Positions 35,766 to 48,500 of a stretch of DNA of 64,000 nucleotides are shown here, in pieces. This DNA is from Megamerina dolium (taxonomy: Eukaryota; Arthropoda; Insecta; Diptera; Megamerinidae): the NCBI GenBank assembly GCA_963854835.1, contig OY978528.1, positions 10,882,242 to 10,946,241 on the forward strand, given 5' to 3'. The position numbers and the translations under genes were made by a program. The notes under the pieces were generated by a model. The model saw nothing but the letters and a program-made list of their open reading frames with translations. It did no database searches and had not been told where the DNA came from. Numbering within the stretch: position 1 is the first letter of the stretch; the number at the start of each line of letters is the position of its first letter.

Positions 35766-37418
35766 CAGTATTGTGCAAAACTTAAGCAACTGGCATAGTG
35801 CTCTCATTGATTTCAAATTTACTAAAAAATAAAAGCGCTTAGATTGAATGTTTTAATATTTAATTGTTCCTTCATTAAATACATAAAAAACAACAACAAC
35901 AAAAGTTCGGTATTCTTACGAAATTAACTGTAAACAAAAAACAAATTATACTCATATTTCATCTGTGCAAAACTTAAGCAACTTTTAATATTTTGGGTAG
36001 TATCCCTTATTTTTAATTACTGCAGCACACCTTTTGGGCATAGAAGCTACTAATTTCGTTAAATATGATTTATTTATATTTTCCCATTTAGTTTTGAGGC
36101 CTAAAAATAGTTCGTCTTTATTTTTAAAGCGCTTTGAGCCCAAGCCTCGTTTTAAAATTGAAAACAAATTTTCAATAGGATTCAAGTCGGGCGATTGTGC
36201 CGGCCAATCAAGCACTTGAATCTTATTTGACTGTAGCCAATCCTTCACAAACTTTGATGTGTGTTTCGGATCATTGTCGTGCTGAAACACCCATCGAAGT
36301 GGCATATTCCATTCCGCAAAAGGCAACATTGCAGTTTCTAAAATGTCCTTATACATAAATCTGTCCATTTTGTGGTCAATCCTATGCAACGGACCAAGTC
36401 CACTCCCTGAAAAATACGCCCACACCATGACGTTCCCTCCTCCATGCTTTACAGTCTTCTTACAGTATCGCGGATTGATGCCTTCACCTTTCGCATGTCG
36501 AACTCTTATTATTCCGTCTGAATTAAATAAATTTATTTTAACTTCATCACTGAACAGTACGCCAAACCACTTTTTTATGGACCAGCCCACGTACTTCTTA
36601 GCAAATTCAAGTCTGGAAAAAAAATATATGTTGTTGTTTTTGTTTTGAAGGCATTAAACTAAACATACCTTTTTTTTACATGTTTTGGTGTAAGCATTGG
36701 TTTCTTTACCGCTTTGTAGCTTTTTAAACCAACTTTAATCAAATGCCTTCTTACTGTGCTTGAATCGACATTTAAATTAAGAGTATTTACTATATCTTTT
36801 GAAGACATGAACGGATTTTTTTTAATCAATTTTTTAATTTGAATTGCTTCCCTATAAGAAATTTTTTGGGGTCTTCCTCCTGAATTTCGATCTGTAACGC
36901 TACCAGTTTTTTCAAATAATCGTATCCATCTTGATATCATAGATTTGTTGATATTTAATGATTTTGCAATGTCATTCTGTGGTTTTCCTTCCTTAAATAA
37001 CGATATAACCTTCATCTTAAATTGATGACTATAACGGACACGTTGCATTTTGGATTTCAATATGTTTGAAAGAACTGTGCGCTAAGAAAGACTTTTATGT
37101 ACTGAGTTAGATCAATGTTAATGCACAAAGCAGAAAAAACTCCGAAAAAGATCCGTTATTTTCTGAACAAAGAAATATCGAACACCTTTGCACTCTGAGT
37201 TGCTTAAGTTTTGCACAGATGAAATATGAGTATAATTTGTTTTTTGTTGTTTACAGTTAATTTCGTAAGAATACCGAACTTTTGTTGTTGTTGTTTTTTA
37301 TGTATTTAATGAAGGAACAAATAAATATTAAAACATTCAATCTAAGCGCTTTTATTTTTTAGTAAATTTGAAATCAATGAGAGCACTATGCCAGTTGCTT
37401 AAGTTTTGCACAATACTG
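35766..37418 (-). mobile_element. Tc1-like transposon with ~220-bp TIRs, IR/DR structure, apparently intact
   Basis: The 1653-bp element is flanked by TA on both sides (35764-35765, 37419-37420). The TIRs span 35766-35983 and 37198-37418 and are almost identical, differing mainly by a 3-bp indel. Each TIR holds two direct repeats of gtgcaaaacttaagcaact, one at its outer end and one at its inner end. In the left TIR they start 192 bp apart. This is the IR/DR arrangement known from Tc1-group elements. The transposase gene fills the space between the TIRs. All parts needed for transposition seem present, so this may be a recently active copy. Confidence 0.93.
35985..37060 (-). CDS. Tc1-like transposase (DD34E) with a 56-nt intron
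   Basis: The exons are 37060-36669 and 36612-35985, separated by an intron at 36668-36613 (GTATGT...TTTTCCAG). Splicing joins K-K-R to LEFAKKYVGWSIKKW and gives 339 aa, the normal Tc1 transposase length. Unspliced, the frame stops six bases into the intron region. Domains: paired-type HTH at the N-terminus (QNDIAKSLNINKSMISRWIR), a GRPQ AT-hook-like motif (SGGRPQK), a second HTH (SSTVRRHLIKVG), then the DDE domain. The catalytic residues are D in VLFSDEVKI, D in FQHDNDPKHTS and E in SPDLNPIENLF, with 34 residues between the second D and E. No stop or frameshift is seen. The start could also be the Met five codons downstream. Confidence 0.9.
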
Positions 37419-37420
37419 TA

Positions 37421-38500
37421 TGTGCCCATTACAATCGAAACGTCATCCGACTCTTCAGTACCTTCTCTATCCACCAGAGATTACATCTGCCTCTTCTGCG
37501 TCGTCCATCAGCGCGTTCTAAATATAACGCCCTCTTAGCTGGAACGTCTTCTTCCATTCGTTCGACACGACCTAGTCAGTACATTCGGTGAACTTTTATG
37601 CGATATATGATACTAATGTCAGTATACAGCTCATGGTTGTATTTTATTCGATTCTCGTCACTAACGCAAATAGGCTGAAAGATCTCGAAACCCCATGAAC
37701 CCCATATAGATGGACTGTTATGAAGAGAGAAACTTGTAGGGTGTGGTTTTCGATTTTTGAGAAAGAAAGCTCGACTTCTCAATTGCTAACTTAGCCGAAA
37801 GTAGCACTTGTTTGCGGGAATAATCTTTCAGAATATCTCCATGCTGACGTCCAAAATAAACAAAATATTTCGATCTATTTTCTTGGGCTTGGTCTACTCC
37901 AGGATTTGGTGTATTGTGAAAATCTGGTCGATGGTGGATTTATTAGGTTCAATCCGGTTGCTGGCATAACCTTCAATCTTTCATACGGCACGCACGATAA
38001 GACCTAGTATACGATGTTCAGAAGATTTATACCATGGTAGTTGGCGCAAAATTGTGAGGTTTCCTTTCTTAAGTATGGGACAGAGGATATGAGGCTTTAA
38101 ACATCGGGCTCACTTTCGTCCAACCATATTCTGCTTATGTATCCTGGTGCATGGAAGTGAGCAACTCATCGCTTCCAGATTTAAACAACTCGGCGTACAG
38201 GACATCAGTACCTGCAGCTTTGTTGCCATTCAGCTTGAAAATGTATCTTCTAACCTCGATACATTGGCGGAATAATCCGAAGCGTCGTCATGCAATAAAA
38301 ACTTTTCCCTCCATGGATTCAGTGCACTCTGGACATCTGTAGGCAGATTCCAATTTTCATCATGAAAGAAAGTTGTCCGGGGCTTAAACCGCCAGCCAGT
38401 ACATGATCTTCTCGAAGAATTCGAGTCTCATTCCTGTCTCTACTCATCTCAATATCCTCATACTCTCGTCTCCTTTTGCGCCTGAAAAACCGCTTTACAG
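37421..38500 (-). pseudogene. Degenerate RTE-like LINE, split by the Tc1-like insertion
   Basis: This is the minus-strand relative of the LINE at 26718-27543. It has the C-terminal region SDENRIKYNHELY near 37650 and a decayed upstream RT region (GNKAAGTDVLYAELFKSGS near 38160-38230). This second part matches the NKAAGxDxxxAELFK block of RTE-like RTs. Many stops and frameshifts are present. Its 3' tail continues to the left of the Tc1-like element at 35735-35765. Confidence 0.75.
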
Positions 38501-38540
38501 CGACATCATGGTGCGGATTACAACAGCGATTTTATATTAG

Positions 38541-38820
38541 TGTCTACGCCAGAAGACGTGTGTCGCGCACTGCCCCGTATAAAGTTTGCATGGGTTAGCA
38601 ATCCTAATTCCATTATATTTCGGCCCCCTATATTTCGCTCTTTCTCTTTCTCGCTCCCGTTCTCTTCAACTATTTCCTTTTACTTTATACTCTTCACTTT
38701 CCATTTTTATATATTTTTACATTGTTGATACTAACTCCTTCGATAGAACAAGTGCGTGTTTCTATAAATATAAAAATTAAAATTGCAAATAATAAAAACA
38801 GCCCCAATTTCTCGAGCAGT
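38541..38820 (+). mobile_element. Possible solo LTR or LTR retrotransposon remnant
   Basis: It starts TGTCTACGCCAGAAGACG and contains CT-rich sequence, a TATAAATATAAAAATT stretch, an AATAAAAA word and an end near ctcgagca. The start resembles the candidate 3' LTR start of the Bel/Pao element at 57941 (TGTCTACGTCAGA). A second copy of the LTR or a TSD was not found. A 51-codon plus-strand frame follows at 38936-39091 and is not recognised. Confidence 0.35.
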
Positions 38821-39582
38821 GCGCGATATTTTTCCCTCTCGATGTAATAACTCGATTCCCTTTAATTACATGAAATATATTTAATTTTAAACAAGAGTTA
38901 AAATTAAGTGCTCAACATTGTTTAAATATATACAAATGAACAAGAAGTGTTTTGTGTTGCCACAACAACGAGTCTCACAGTCACCGTCGCTAATAGCTGT
39001 ACATCCAACTCAACCAGAAGGCAAGTGCACCACATTCGGCGAACCCACCGGCATACATTCGCTCCCCGCTGAAACAATTAGAATTATATGAAATAATGGA
39101 TCTGGTCCACCCATTTCACTTAAAACTAAAATTACGCTCCAAAAAAAAAATGCACATTAAAGTATTTTTCCTATTAATTTCATTAAATAGCTTTTATTTG
39201 TATTTAAATTGTGAAAGATAATGTCCATTAAATATACTCGTATGATGGATAATAATTGGATACTAATACATAATAGAAATACATTGAAAATAGTAGTTTT
39301 AATATTTCTCGAATGCGATTTTTTTTGTAGTAGTAGATTTGTTGAATGTTTTTGCAAAAATTATTAAAATCAAATATATCGTATTGTATATTAAAAAAAA
39401 ATAAGAAAACCAATTTCATAAAAAAAACAAAGAAAAAAAAAATAATAAAACGAAATTAACGATATTTGGAAAAAAAAACAAACTATAAATAAAATATAGG
39501 CTATCATAAAGTATATCATATAATCGTTCGTTTAGCTAATGTAAGATTTCTTAAATGTTATTATATTTCACAAATTTCCTCC
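38821..39582. other. Spacer and probable mop 3' UTR
   Basis: No gene is supported. The right part, just 3' of the mop stop codon on the minus strand, is A/T-run DNA and probably the mop 3' UTR. No poly(A) site could be fixed. Confidence 0.5.
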
Positions 39583-42500
39583 TTATTTTAATTTCCACAA
39601 TGGATCCAATTCATTAAGTGGATCTTTGATTTCTTCCTTCTCCTTAGATGCAACTTGTGGTGCAATTTTCATTTGATATGATGTCATAATGCCACCTAAA
39701 AGTCATACATTCATTATACATTATTCGTTTAATATGATTTCATTTGACTAACGTTTATTGAGTACATCATGAGCATGATTTAGAACGATTTGCATCGATT
39801 GTTCCAATATGACTGTATCACGTAAAGCATTTTGACGTGCCGAACATATGCGATACCAAACATCAACAACATCTGCAATAGGATGAAATTCATTTGTAAT
39901 GAATTCAATATGATTAATTACGTAAATATTTTAGTTGGTTTATTGCAGTGGTTGTTCACTTGCGCAAACTAAGTTAGTTCGAGTTAGGTGGCTCGGGAGC
40001 TCGGGAGCCTCACTCACAATTCGAAAACTATACTGAGCGTCGGGATAGTAACCTAATAGTCTAGACAAACGGCAGCGTTAATCCGGATTAACAGCGCACT
40101 TAATCCGACAGACGGCAGTATTGCGGATTAACTAAACGGCTGATTGCTGTTTTATTAGGTTTGCTCACTTACATTACTATCACTAACAATTTCTGTCATC
40201 TGTCACTCTCGATATGAGAAAATCTACAAGAAGTACGTGAACTGAAAACTATCAGAAACTTGTAAATTGACATTCACCGTTCGTTATTGACAGCTGAATT
40301 TATTTGTTCGCCAACACTTTTCATGTTGAAAACTGTTAACAATTGTTGAAAGTTTTTTGTTAGCGAACACACCTAATATTTTGTAAAATGGATCGAGAAA
40401 AATTCACAATAGAAATTTTTCAGCAGTGTTGCCGTCGAAAATTGCCCTAATCCTCTTTAATTTTGAGAATGAACTCGTCGAGTTAATGCGGATTAGCTGC
40501 AGTTAATGCCCGAGTTAATTCGAATTAAATCGTTAATCCGGATTAACGCTGCCGGTTACCAGCATACTAATCTGTCTGTTAAATGCTAGAAGGTATTTTG
40601 TGTACGTGGTCTATTATAGGCCAGATAAATGGGGTACTGGCACACAGAAGTACCAATTCTCATCTGGCATTCGTGTTTTGTATTGCGTCCGAAGCAAAAA
40701 GTAATTTACACATCGACATTGGAATGCCAATACTATGTTTATCAGAAAGAGTTTGCAACGTTGCACCGTTCTTTGCTAGCTCATCCGCTGTGTTGTTTCT
40801 TGGTAAATATTGAACTGCTCCTGTTAAGTGATGCTCTGCAAATAGGAGCTACAGAGTTCTGGTAAACTGATTCTAAGAGCTTGGTTCCTGCTTAGTTTTC
40901 AGTAAAAAATTCAATATGATATAACGTTACACTAAAGCCCCTTCATTACTTCATTAATTGCCAACACCTCTGCCTGTGGAAACACTGCAGTTGTCCGGCA
41001 ACCTGAAAGATAGGCAAACTCCAAGTGAACTAATTACAAATAGTATACTTACTTATCAAAACGGGACGTGTCGATTGTGTTGCCAGTATTGCACATATGG
41101 CTATGGCGATCAACTCAGAACGTTCGGAACCAGTTAAACAGTTCATTATTAAAGGCGATGTGGGCGTATTAAATTCTAAACAACGTTGCTGATGTGCTTG
41201 CAATGCATTACGTGCAATACCAATGATGTGTGAAGGTGAGCTGTTTCAATGAGAAATTAATGCAAGTGTATTGTATTGGTTGTGTATTGGCTTCATATGA
41301 AAACTCACCTCTTAGTCCATGCTTTAATTTGTAGCACTGATAAATCAATAATTGCATCAGCGCCATGCATTGATAATTTCAAATGATATTCCGTACAATG
41401 GCTGAGCGTATTGATTTTGACACAATCCACTGAGAAATCATCAAAATGTGCTTTAGCGTTGAGTTCTTGTGGCCAGAAGGGATCAAGCATCTGCAATGGG
41501 TGGATGGGAAATGAAAAGCACGAAGTATGAATGTAAATTCAGCCACTTTACCTCGTTTGGTGTATGCAAACAAAGTACGCTACGTGCTTTTTGGGACCAA
41601 ATCATCGACCAAAAGTCATTAATCGTATTCTGTTGTGGTGTCTGAGCGATAATCACATTGGGGCAACCAGATCCAAGATTCTAAATGATATACGAATTGT
41701 TACGATTAAATCTCAAATTATATAAGTTCTCATTTGCACCTTAATATATGCAGCATTTATATAGTCATCGGTATCCTTGTCAAGTTTAACACGCGCATGA
41801 TCATACGGTAGACAATCCAATGAACGATTTTTCTCGGGGAAAAGTTTTGCAATCGTTGTCGTACGCTTGACGCTCGACTCTTTGCCCAACAAATCTAGCA
41901 ATTCCTTCCATTTGGCTGATAACTGTGTATTACCATTGAGCATTTTCACATTTAAACTCTCAATTAATTTCTCATAGCGTTCAACTTCTTTGTGGAAATA
42001 TTTTAAAGTCTTATCATCAGCGAATGGATCTGGTGGTGACCGTAGCAAAAATGTTGTCGAATTTGTTATTGCTGTTGCCGTGGAATGCTTATCTGAGACG
42101 GAGACGGAATCCCAATTATTATCAAGTGAACTTAGATCGGAGCAGATGGAAATGTTGTCACAGCTGGATTTACGTGCTGCTGCTGTTCCAGCAGCTGCTG
42201 TAATTGATGCTACCGAATCAGTTACGGGCGATGACAATTGCAAAGGTATTGTTACTGTTGTTGTTGGTGCTGCTGCTGCTGATGGTGCTGGTGGTGGTGT
42301 TGGTCCAGTGGCTGCCTCTTCATCTTTTTTTTGTTGTGGTTCATTTCGTATTTCATTCGATTTTGGTTTTACTGTCGGCTCTGATGGTTTTGCTACTGGT
42401 GCTCCCCCAACTTGACTTGATGGTGGACTGGCAATAATTTGTGGCTGCAATACTGGTGTAGGCAATATTGGTGGTGGCACACCAACACCACCTCCAGCAG

Positions 42501-45500
42501 ATATCTCGATATCAGTTAGCAAATCAATATTGGACGATTTCTTTGGCGCGGCTTTGTTGTTCGCTTCTGCAGCTGTTGGAGAAACTGCTGCCGCAGCCTT
42601 TGGTGTACATTGCTGTGATGAAGAGGCATACTCGGCGGCACTCTTCGTCGTTTGCGTTTTAGCAACTGAGGCACTGCCACTTTGCATATAAATGGAATGT
42701 CGCCGTTGTTCTAAGTGGTGCTCTTGTTGTTGCAGCTGTTGCTGGTGTTGTTGCTGCTGCTGCAACAGTGCATACGATTGTTGCAGCTGTTGCCCCTGTT
42801 GTTGTAGTTGCTGCTGTTGCTGCGAATTCAATTGCACTGCATTATTAAAGGCAGCAGAAATAGCATCAACATGTGGCATTTCCATTGTAGCACCATGTGA
42901 TTGATATCCATAGGGTGGTATATAATAATTAAGGTTGCCTCCATTATTTGCGGTTGGTGCGCCTGAGGCAGCTGCAGCATTTACCTTTGAATGTGATATA
43001 ATGGGTGACTACAATAAAATGAAAGTAGCAATTAATACGTAAGGATAATCGTGTGTGGCCATAGCGGAGTATGCTGAAAATGGATTCTCTCGATAGAATG
43101 TATTGCATTATAAGCAAACGAAGTTTAACAAAGTTTAGAAACCCTACATTCATGACAGTTAGATAGGCATACTTTAAAAAAACAGTTGGAGCGGAGGTAG
43201 GCGTCTTTGTGATTATGCTTATTACGTAGGTTAGGTTATGTGGCTGCCCTCTCTCTGAGGGGACACACTTAGGCCAGAAAGGCCGCTTGTGATACCACCG
43301 AGCCTCTCTTCCAATACTGTTGTGCGTGTTAAATTTTGGACAGTATTAGAAGGGACCTACTTATTTTAGCCGGTTCCGAACGGCAGAACTCTTGCGACAT
43401 CACTTTAACTTAGTTTTGTCACAGAGCACTTTTAAGAAGCATTTTTGGTAAATTGTTACTGCCGGAAAAATTGCCAATTCTGGGTACCGTTCGAAAGAAA
43501 AATCTTTTCGATATTAAATTTTGTTATGTTTCAGCCGGGGAGGATTGAACCCCCACTGGTTCTTATCCGATTGCGCCCATTTTCTAATGTGCCCATGGTA
43601 AGAATAATTTTATATGTCAATTCTCTAATTCAACAACCTATTTTTGTATGGGAAGTAGGCGTGGTTTTAATTCGATTTCTCCTTTTTACGAACTAATCTC
43701 TTCGTTGGTCAAAATAAACGTATGTACGCTCGATCGTGCTATCGTTGTGGAGCAACTGGTCAGAAAGGCAGATATGGTGGGTCGGTAATGGCGAAGTAGC
43801 TCTCTTATTATACGAATTAGTATTATTATTATAGGGGAATGTACTGAAAGTTTGACGGGTCGCTTTCATAAACCTTCACAGACCTTTTCCATTTGTGGAT
43901 GGAAATCACAAAGTCGTCATTGACCCTCGTGGGAATCCCGCAAAACTGGCTGACTTCCAAAATATCAATTACAAAGCAATCAACAACAATTGCATATCGT
44001 TAAATTAAGTATGTATTGCGTTAATGAATTGCAATTTGTTATTTCACTGAGTTTATTTTACTTGTAGAAGGCGTTCTGAAATATAATGCATTGTAAATAT
44101 TTTGTAGTTTGGCGATATGCTTTGCAATTTAGGTTTTGGAAATCAGCCTCAATCTGTGAGTCCAACATGCAATAGGATTTTCAATATAGATCCTTCCGTA
44201 GTGGATTGGAAGCCATTAGCGGGTATTAAATTTTCACCGAGATTCTTTCTACTAGTGTACATAAGTGTTGGACATATTCCCAATACATGTTTCGCAGTTT
44301 TATCCTCCTTTCTGCAAGTTTAGTTAGGTGATAGTTCAATCTACAGTGTCTTGTCCTAGATGTACATACAAGTGGTTAGCTTGTTTGCGAACTTACATCG
44401 AAACCTGTGGCTACATTAATTTTATTTGCATTCTCCGAATCGGTGGTGCCAACCGTTGGCTCCGTATGCACTGTACCAGATGTATATTGTCCATAGAATT
44501 GATTATTTAATGATGCAGCCAGTTGATAGCCACTGCCATACTCATAGATACCTGTCTGAGGATTAAAACTATAGCCGGGATGTTTTGTTGTAGTCGAACC
44601 ATATGCCATGTAAGACGTTGTTGTATTTGCGGCTGCATTTCCTATTGTATTTATTGCACCCAGTTGTTGTTGTTGTTGTTGTTGTTGCTGCTGTTGCTGA
44701 GGGAACATATTTGGTTGCATGGAGTGACTGATGGTTGCGTATGTTGGTATATTTTGTTGTTGTGCTGCATCGTAGCTCGATGTAACAATATACAAAGGCT
44801 GAGTCATAGCTGCAGTGCTTGGTGCAACGGAAAAGTTGGCTTGTGGTGCTTGCATTGATTGGACTGGTGCGGGGGTGTGGGTTGAAGCGGAAGGTGAGAA
44901 TTGTTGTTGATTCTAAAATAAAGAAGAATAAAGAATTAATTTAAATCATTTTCAAATGCTAAAAGAGAAATTTACTTGTAGCATTTGTTGGGGAGTTGTC
45001 ATTAAATTTGATTGCTGTGGATAATTGCTGCCTGCAGCAGCAGCAGCACTGGCATCATACATGTTGTTAGCATATTGCTGTTGGGTTGGTTGCAATAAAG
45101 TTGCTACAGAAGCTGTTGGTGTAGCAGATGATGTATTAAGTTGTTGTTGTTGTTGTGAGTGATTAGCTGCAATCGATGCATATGAAGCTTGTGGTTGAAT
45201 ATATGTGGATGATGCCTGTTGCGGCTGTGGTTGTTGTTGTTGTTGTTGCAATTGTTGCGGATTTGTGTTATAGTTATAATTAGCTGCGACAGCTTGTTGC
45301 TGTTGTTGTTGTGGCAACATATTTTGATAATTTCCCGTCTGTGGTAGTTGCTGTGGATATGGTGAATATTGTTGCTGTGTCGCAACGTTGCCATAATTGT
45401 TTTGCGTTGATAAATTCGACATGTTTTCATTCAAATTGGTAAACTGTGAATTTGGCGAGGCGTGCAACGTATAAGCAGGCGGTGCCATATTTTGTTGCTG

Positions 45501-48500
45501 TTGCTGCTGAAACTGTGAAGTAGTGTAACCACTTGCTGCATCGCAATAGGGATTCGGCTGCTGTTGAAGGCTATAGGGTGGTGGTGGTTCATTTGGAGCT
45601 TTCGATTGAACGCTCACACTCGTATAGGGACCTGCACCTGAGCATACGGCTTGTGTTGGATTCTCTGAACCTAGAGGATTTGGGCGCGGTATTGCCGGAA
45701 TGTATTGTGAGGGCTGTGTGGAATTCAATGGCGTCATAGTCGGATCGGTGGATGAGTGTTGATTTGCTCCTACACCACCGATAGTGCCGCCAACGGCAGC
45801 AGCAGCAGCAATACTAGCCGCATTGGTATTTTTCGCTTTTAGATAATCGCGCAACTTTGGTGTATTTGATGATACCAATGCTGTTATTGGCATGGGGCTA
45901 CTGGTGTTGACACTGCTATTGTTGTGATTTGTTTTTGTAACACTTTTTAAACGCTGCTGACGCTCTTCGGATTGCACATCACGTGCAGATTTCAAACGTG
46001 ACAGCAATTTTTGAACGTTACCTGAAAACAGATACGACGATTCTTAGTAAAATGTATTTAAGAATAATTCAATTTGAAATTTTACCTGCCAACTTCTTAT
46101 AGAATTCCAATCCCTTAGCGGATTTTGCAAGCAAATCCTCATACACATCGTATGAAGCGGCCAATGAGGCGAAGAAATTTTCACGTTTTTGTTTCAGATC
46201 TGCCAGTGTCTTCAGCACCGGTGCAGCCTTAGCATACGCTTCAGTCAATGCATGCAATATATTCTTTTGGGCTAACAAATTTTGATCAATCAACTGTGTG
46301 AGACGTTCATGTTTGCTCAATTCATGTTCGAATAGACCCTGTAAGCCCTCATCAGTGCCGTGAGCAATCACCTTAGACGTAATATCATCATCATTCACAG
46401 CAATACGTAGATCAGCATGAAATTGTGAACGTTGTGCTTTCATCTCGTTGGCTTTGTTCAAGATCAACTTGACATCCTTAAATATTTCAGCTGTATTCAG
46501 CTCGGAGCTCAACTTAGGCACCGATTGTTGTATTTCCTGCAGTGGTCGTGCCAAGATTTTCAAATTATTCACATGCAATTCCATTGCTTTGCGCAACGTA
46601 TCGTTGGATTCGCCGGCGCGTGTATGTGCTTCATTGTACTTTTGAAATTCACGTGTCAATTCGGTAATATGTGCATTGGGTGTGCGCTTTACGCCGGTCA
46701 ACATTTGAAATTCCTGCTCTTGATGTTCCTCTTCGGTAAGGATACTCGATATGTCCTTCAGATTCGTTTCGACATCGGCACAAATTTCCGCCAACTGTGA
46801 CATTGCAGTTATAAGGTCAGGGATTGCGGTTTTATTCGAATTCAATGCCGCACAACGATCGACAATGCCTTGTGGTATTTTGTTGGCCTTCTCCTCATTG
46901 ATATTGAGGTTATCCAGTGTTAGTGAACCCATAAAATTTGCCAACTCTGTGTCTTTCTCTTCAATATTTGCTCCATATTTACGCAGCAATTTTGCCTTCT
47001 CCTCACTATACATGGAGCTAGCTTCGTGTGCCTTCATCGGCACCAAACGTGCAAATATATCTTCGCCGGCTACTTCTGGATCTGTGACACTAAATGCTGT
47101 GCCATGCACTAAATTTGCACCCTGCACAGCACTGATATTGCAAATCTCTGGAACTGATTCGTGATAAATGAATTCGTTTTCGTTTTTGGAATTCTTTCGT
47201 TTCGCTTCCACAACGTCTGCTGTGAAAATGAGCGATTCGTTGATTTCTTTTTGATCTGGCAAACCTTTCGATTCTTTGCGAGCATCTTCCAGTTTCTCCC
47301 AAGCAGCCTGAAAAAAAAAAAATGATGAATAATAGACTTAAAAAACTATACTCAATTCCTTCATGTACCTGATATAAAGTGACACGTTCGCCCATTTTCT
47401 GTTGTTCTTCAGCTTGTTGACCCTGGTACAAATATAGAATGCACGTCAAGTAGGATATCTTGAAGCGAACATATTTCTTCCATAGCTTAAATACAGAGCT
47501 TTCGATTACTTGTGCAACAGGACCGTCATCACCACCGGTCAATAGGGCAGCCAATGCTGCACCATAATATAATACAATTTGGGCGGTTACTTTGGCGACA
47601 ATATTCGGCTTGCGATTATCGATAAGCGATTTCTCCAAAATACATTCCTGTGCCTGAGCATATGATACTTGCTGCATAAATACCAACAGTGCAGTAGTCA
47701 TGAAATCACCACCCGAGTTTATATTGGCATAACGTTCACGCAATTCGCCAAATGCCCAAGCGGCACATTGAAAATGTGTACACGCCAATTTCATGCCGTC
47801 AACATCACCACGCGTCACTGATGCTCCCACCTGGGTATGTGAAGCGGCAATATTGAAGAGCACGGCAGCCATTTCATAGCGTATGTCGGTAATTTCATGA
47901 ACATTATTCTGATAGAGGTCCTTCCAGGTGAAGGTGAAAATGCCACGTTCCGCCAGTTGTGGGAAACGATTTTGCAACGAATGCAATTGGCAATAGTAAC
48001 GCTTCATAATGGCACAGCCATCCTTAGTGGGATGCATTGCTTGATTACGTAGTGTCTCCAAGGCGAAAACATCTTTGGAATACGTTTCTGGATCCTCCTG
48101 ATAGAATTCGGCAATATACTGTGAGAAAAGAGAAAATGATATAAATATTTTTCTTCGATGCATCGAACTAATTTAATTAGCTTTATGTTACATTGTGACT
48201 TGTCAGCAGTTGTATAAAATTACCTCCCCACAAATATAATATGGTTATTAGTTTAAATTGCATACAATAAACAAAAAATGACTCACTCACGTACAACAAA
48301 AAAAAAAAAAAAAAAGAGAAAGATAAAAACCTTTTATTCGTCTCTTAATTTGAAAACATACAAATTCACCCAATGGAGCCTCACAGCACAATTGAACAAA
48401 GAACGTACACGTACCTTTGATTTTATTTCTATTTACATTGTGCAATTATTAATTTTGCTATTTAATATAGTTTTTCAATATTTCTGCAATGCAATAATTA

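Larger units (their letters stand above)
43009..44396 (-). other. mop: mop intron 5 (1.39 kb) with SINE and tandem-repeat remnant
   Basis: The donor GTAAGT lies at 44396 after Gly-Phe-Asp. The acceptor ATTGTAG lies before the codons for SPIISHSK at 43008. The intron contains an inverted hairpin-tailed SINE (43222-43556) joined directly to a partial copy of the 153-bp repeat family (43557-43790). Between 43791 and 44396 I recognise nothing. Confidence 0.85.

Noticed and set aside
41990..42904. Plus-strand frames of 64-141 codons, one extremely Cys-rich
   Set aside because: Antisense of the Gln-rich mop exon 6; CAG repeats read backwards give Cys/Leu/Ala.
46432..47164. Plus-strand frames of 65-137 codons
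   Set aside because: Antisense of conserved mop exon 3, whose minus-strand frame encodes the Bro1/V region with correct splice junctions.
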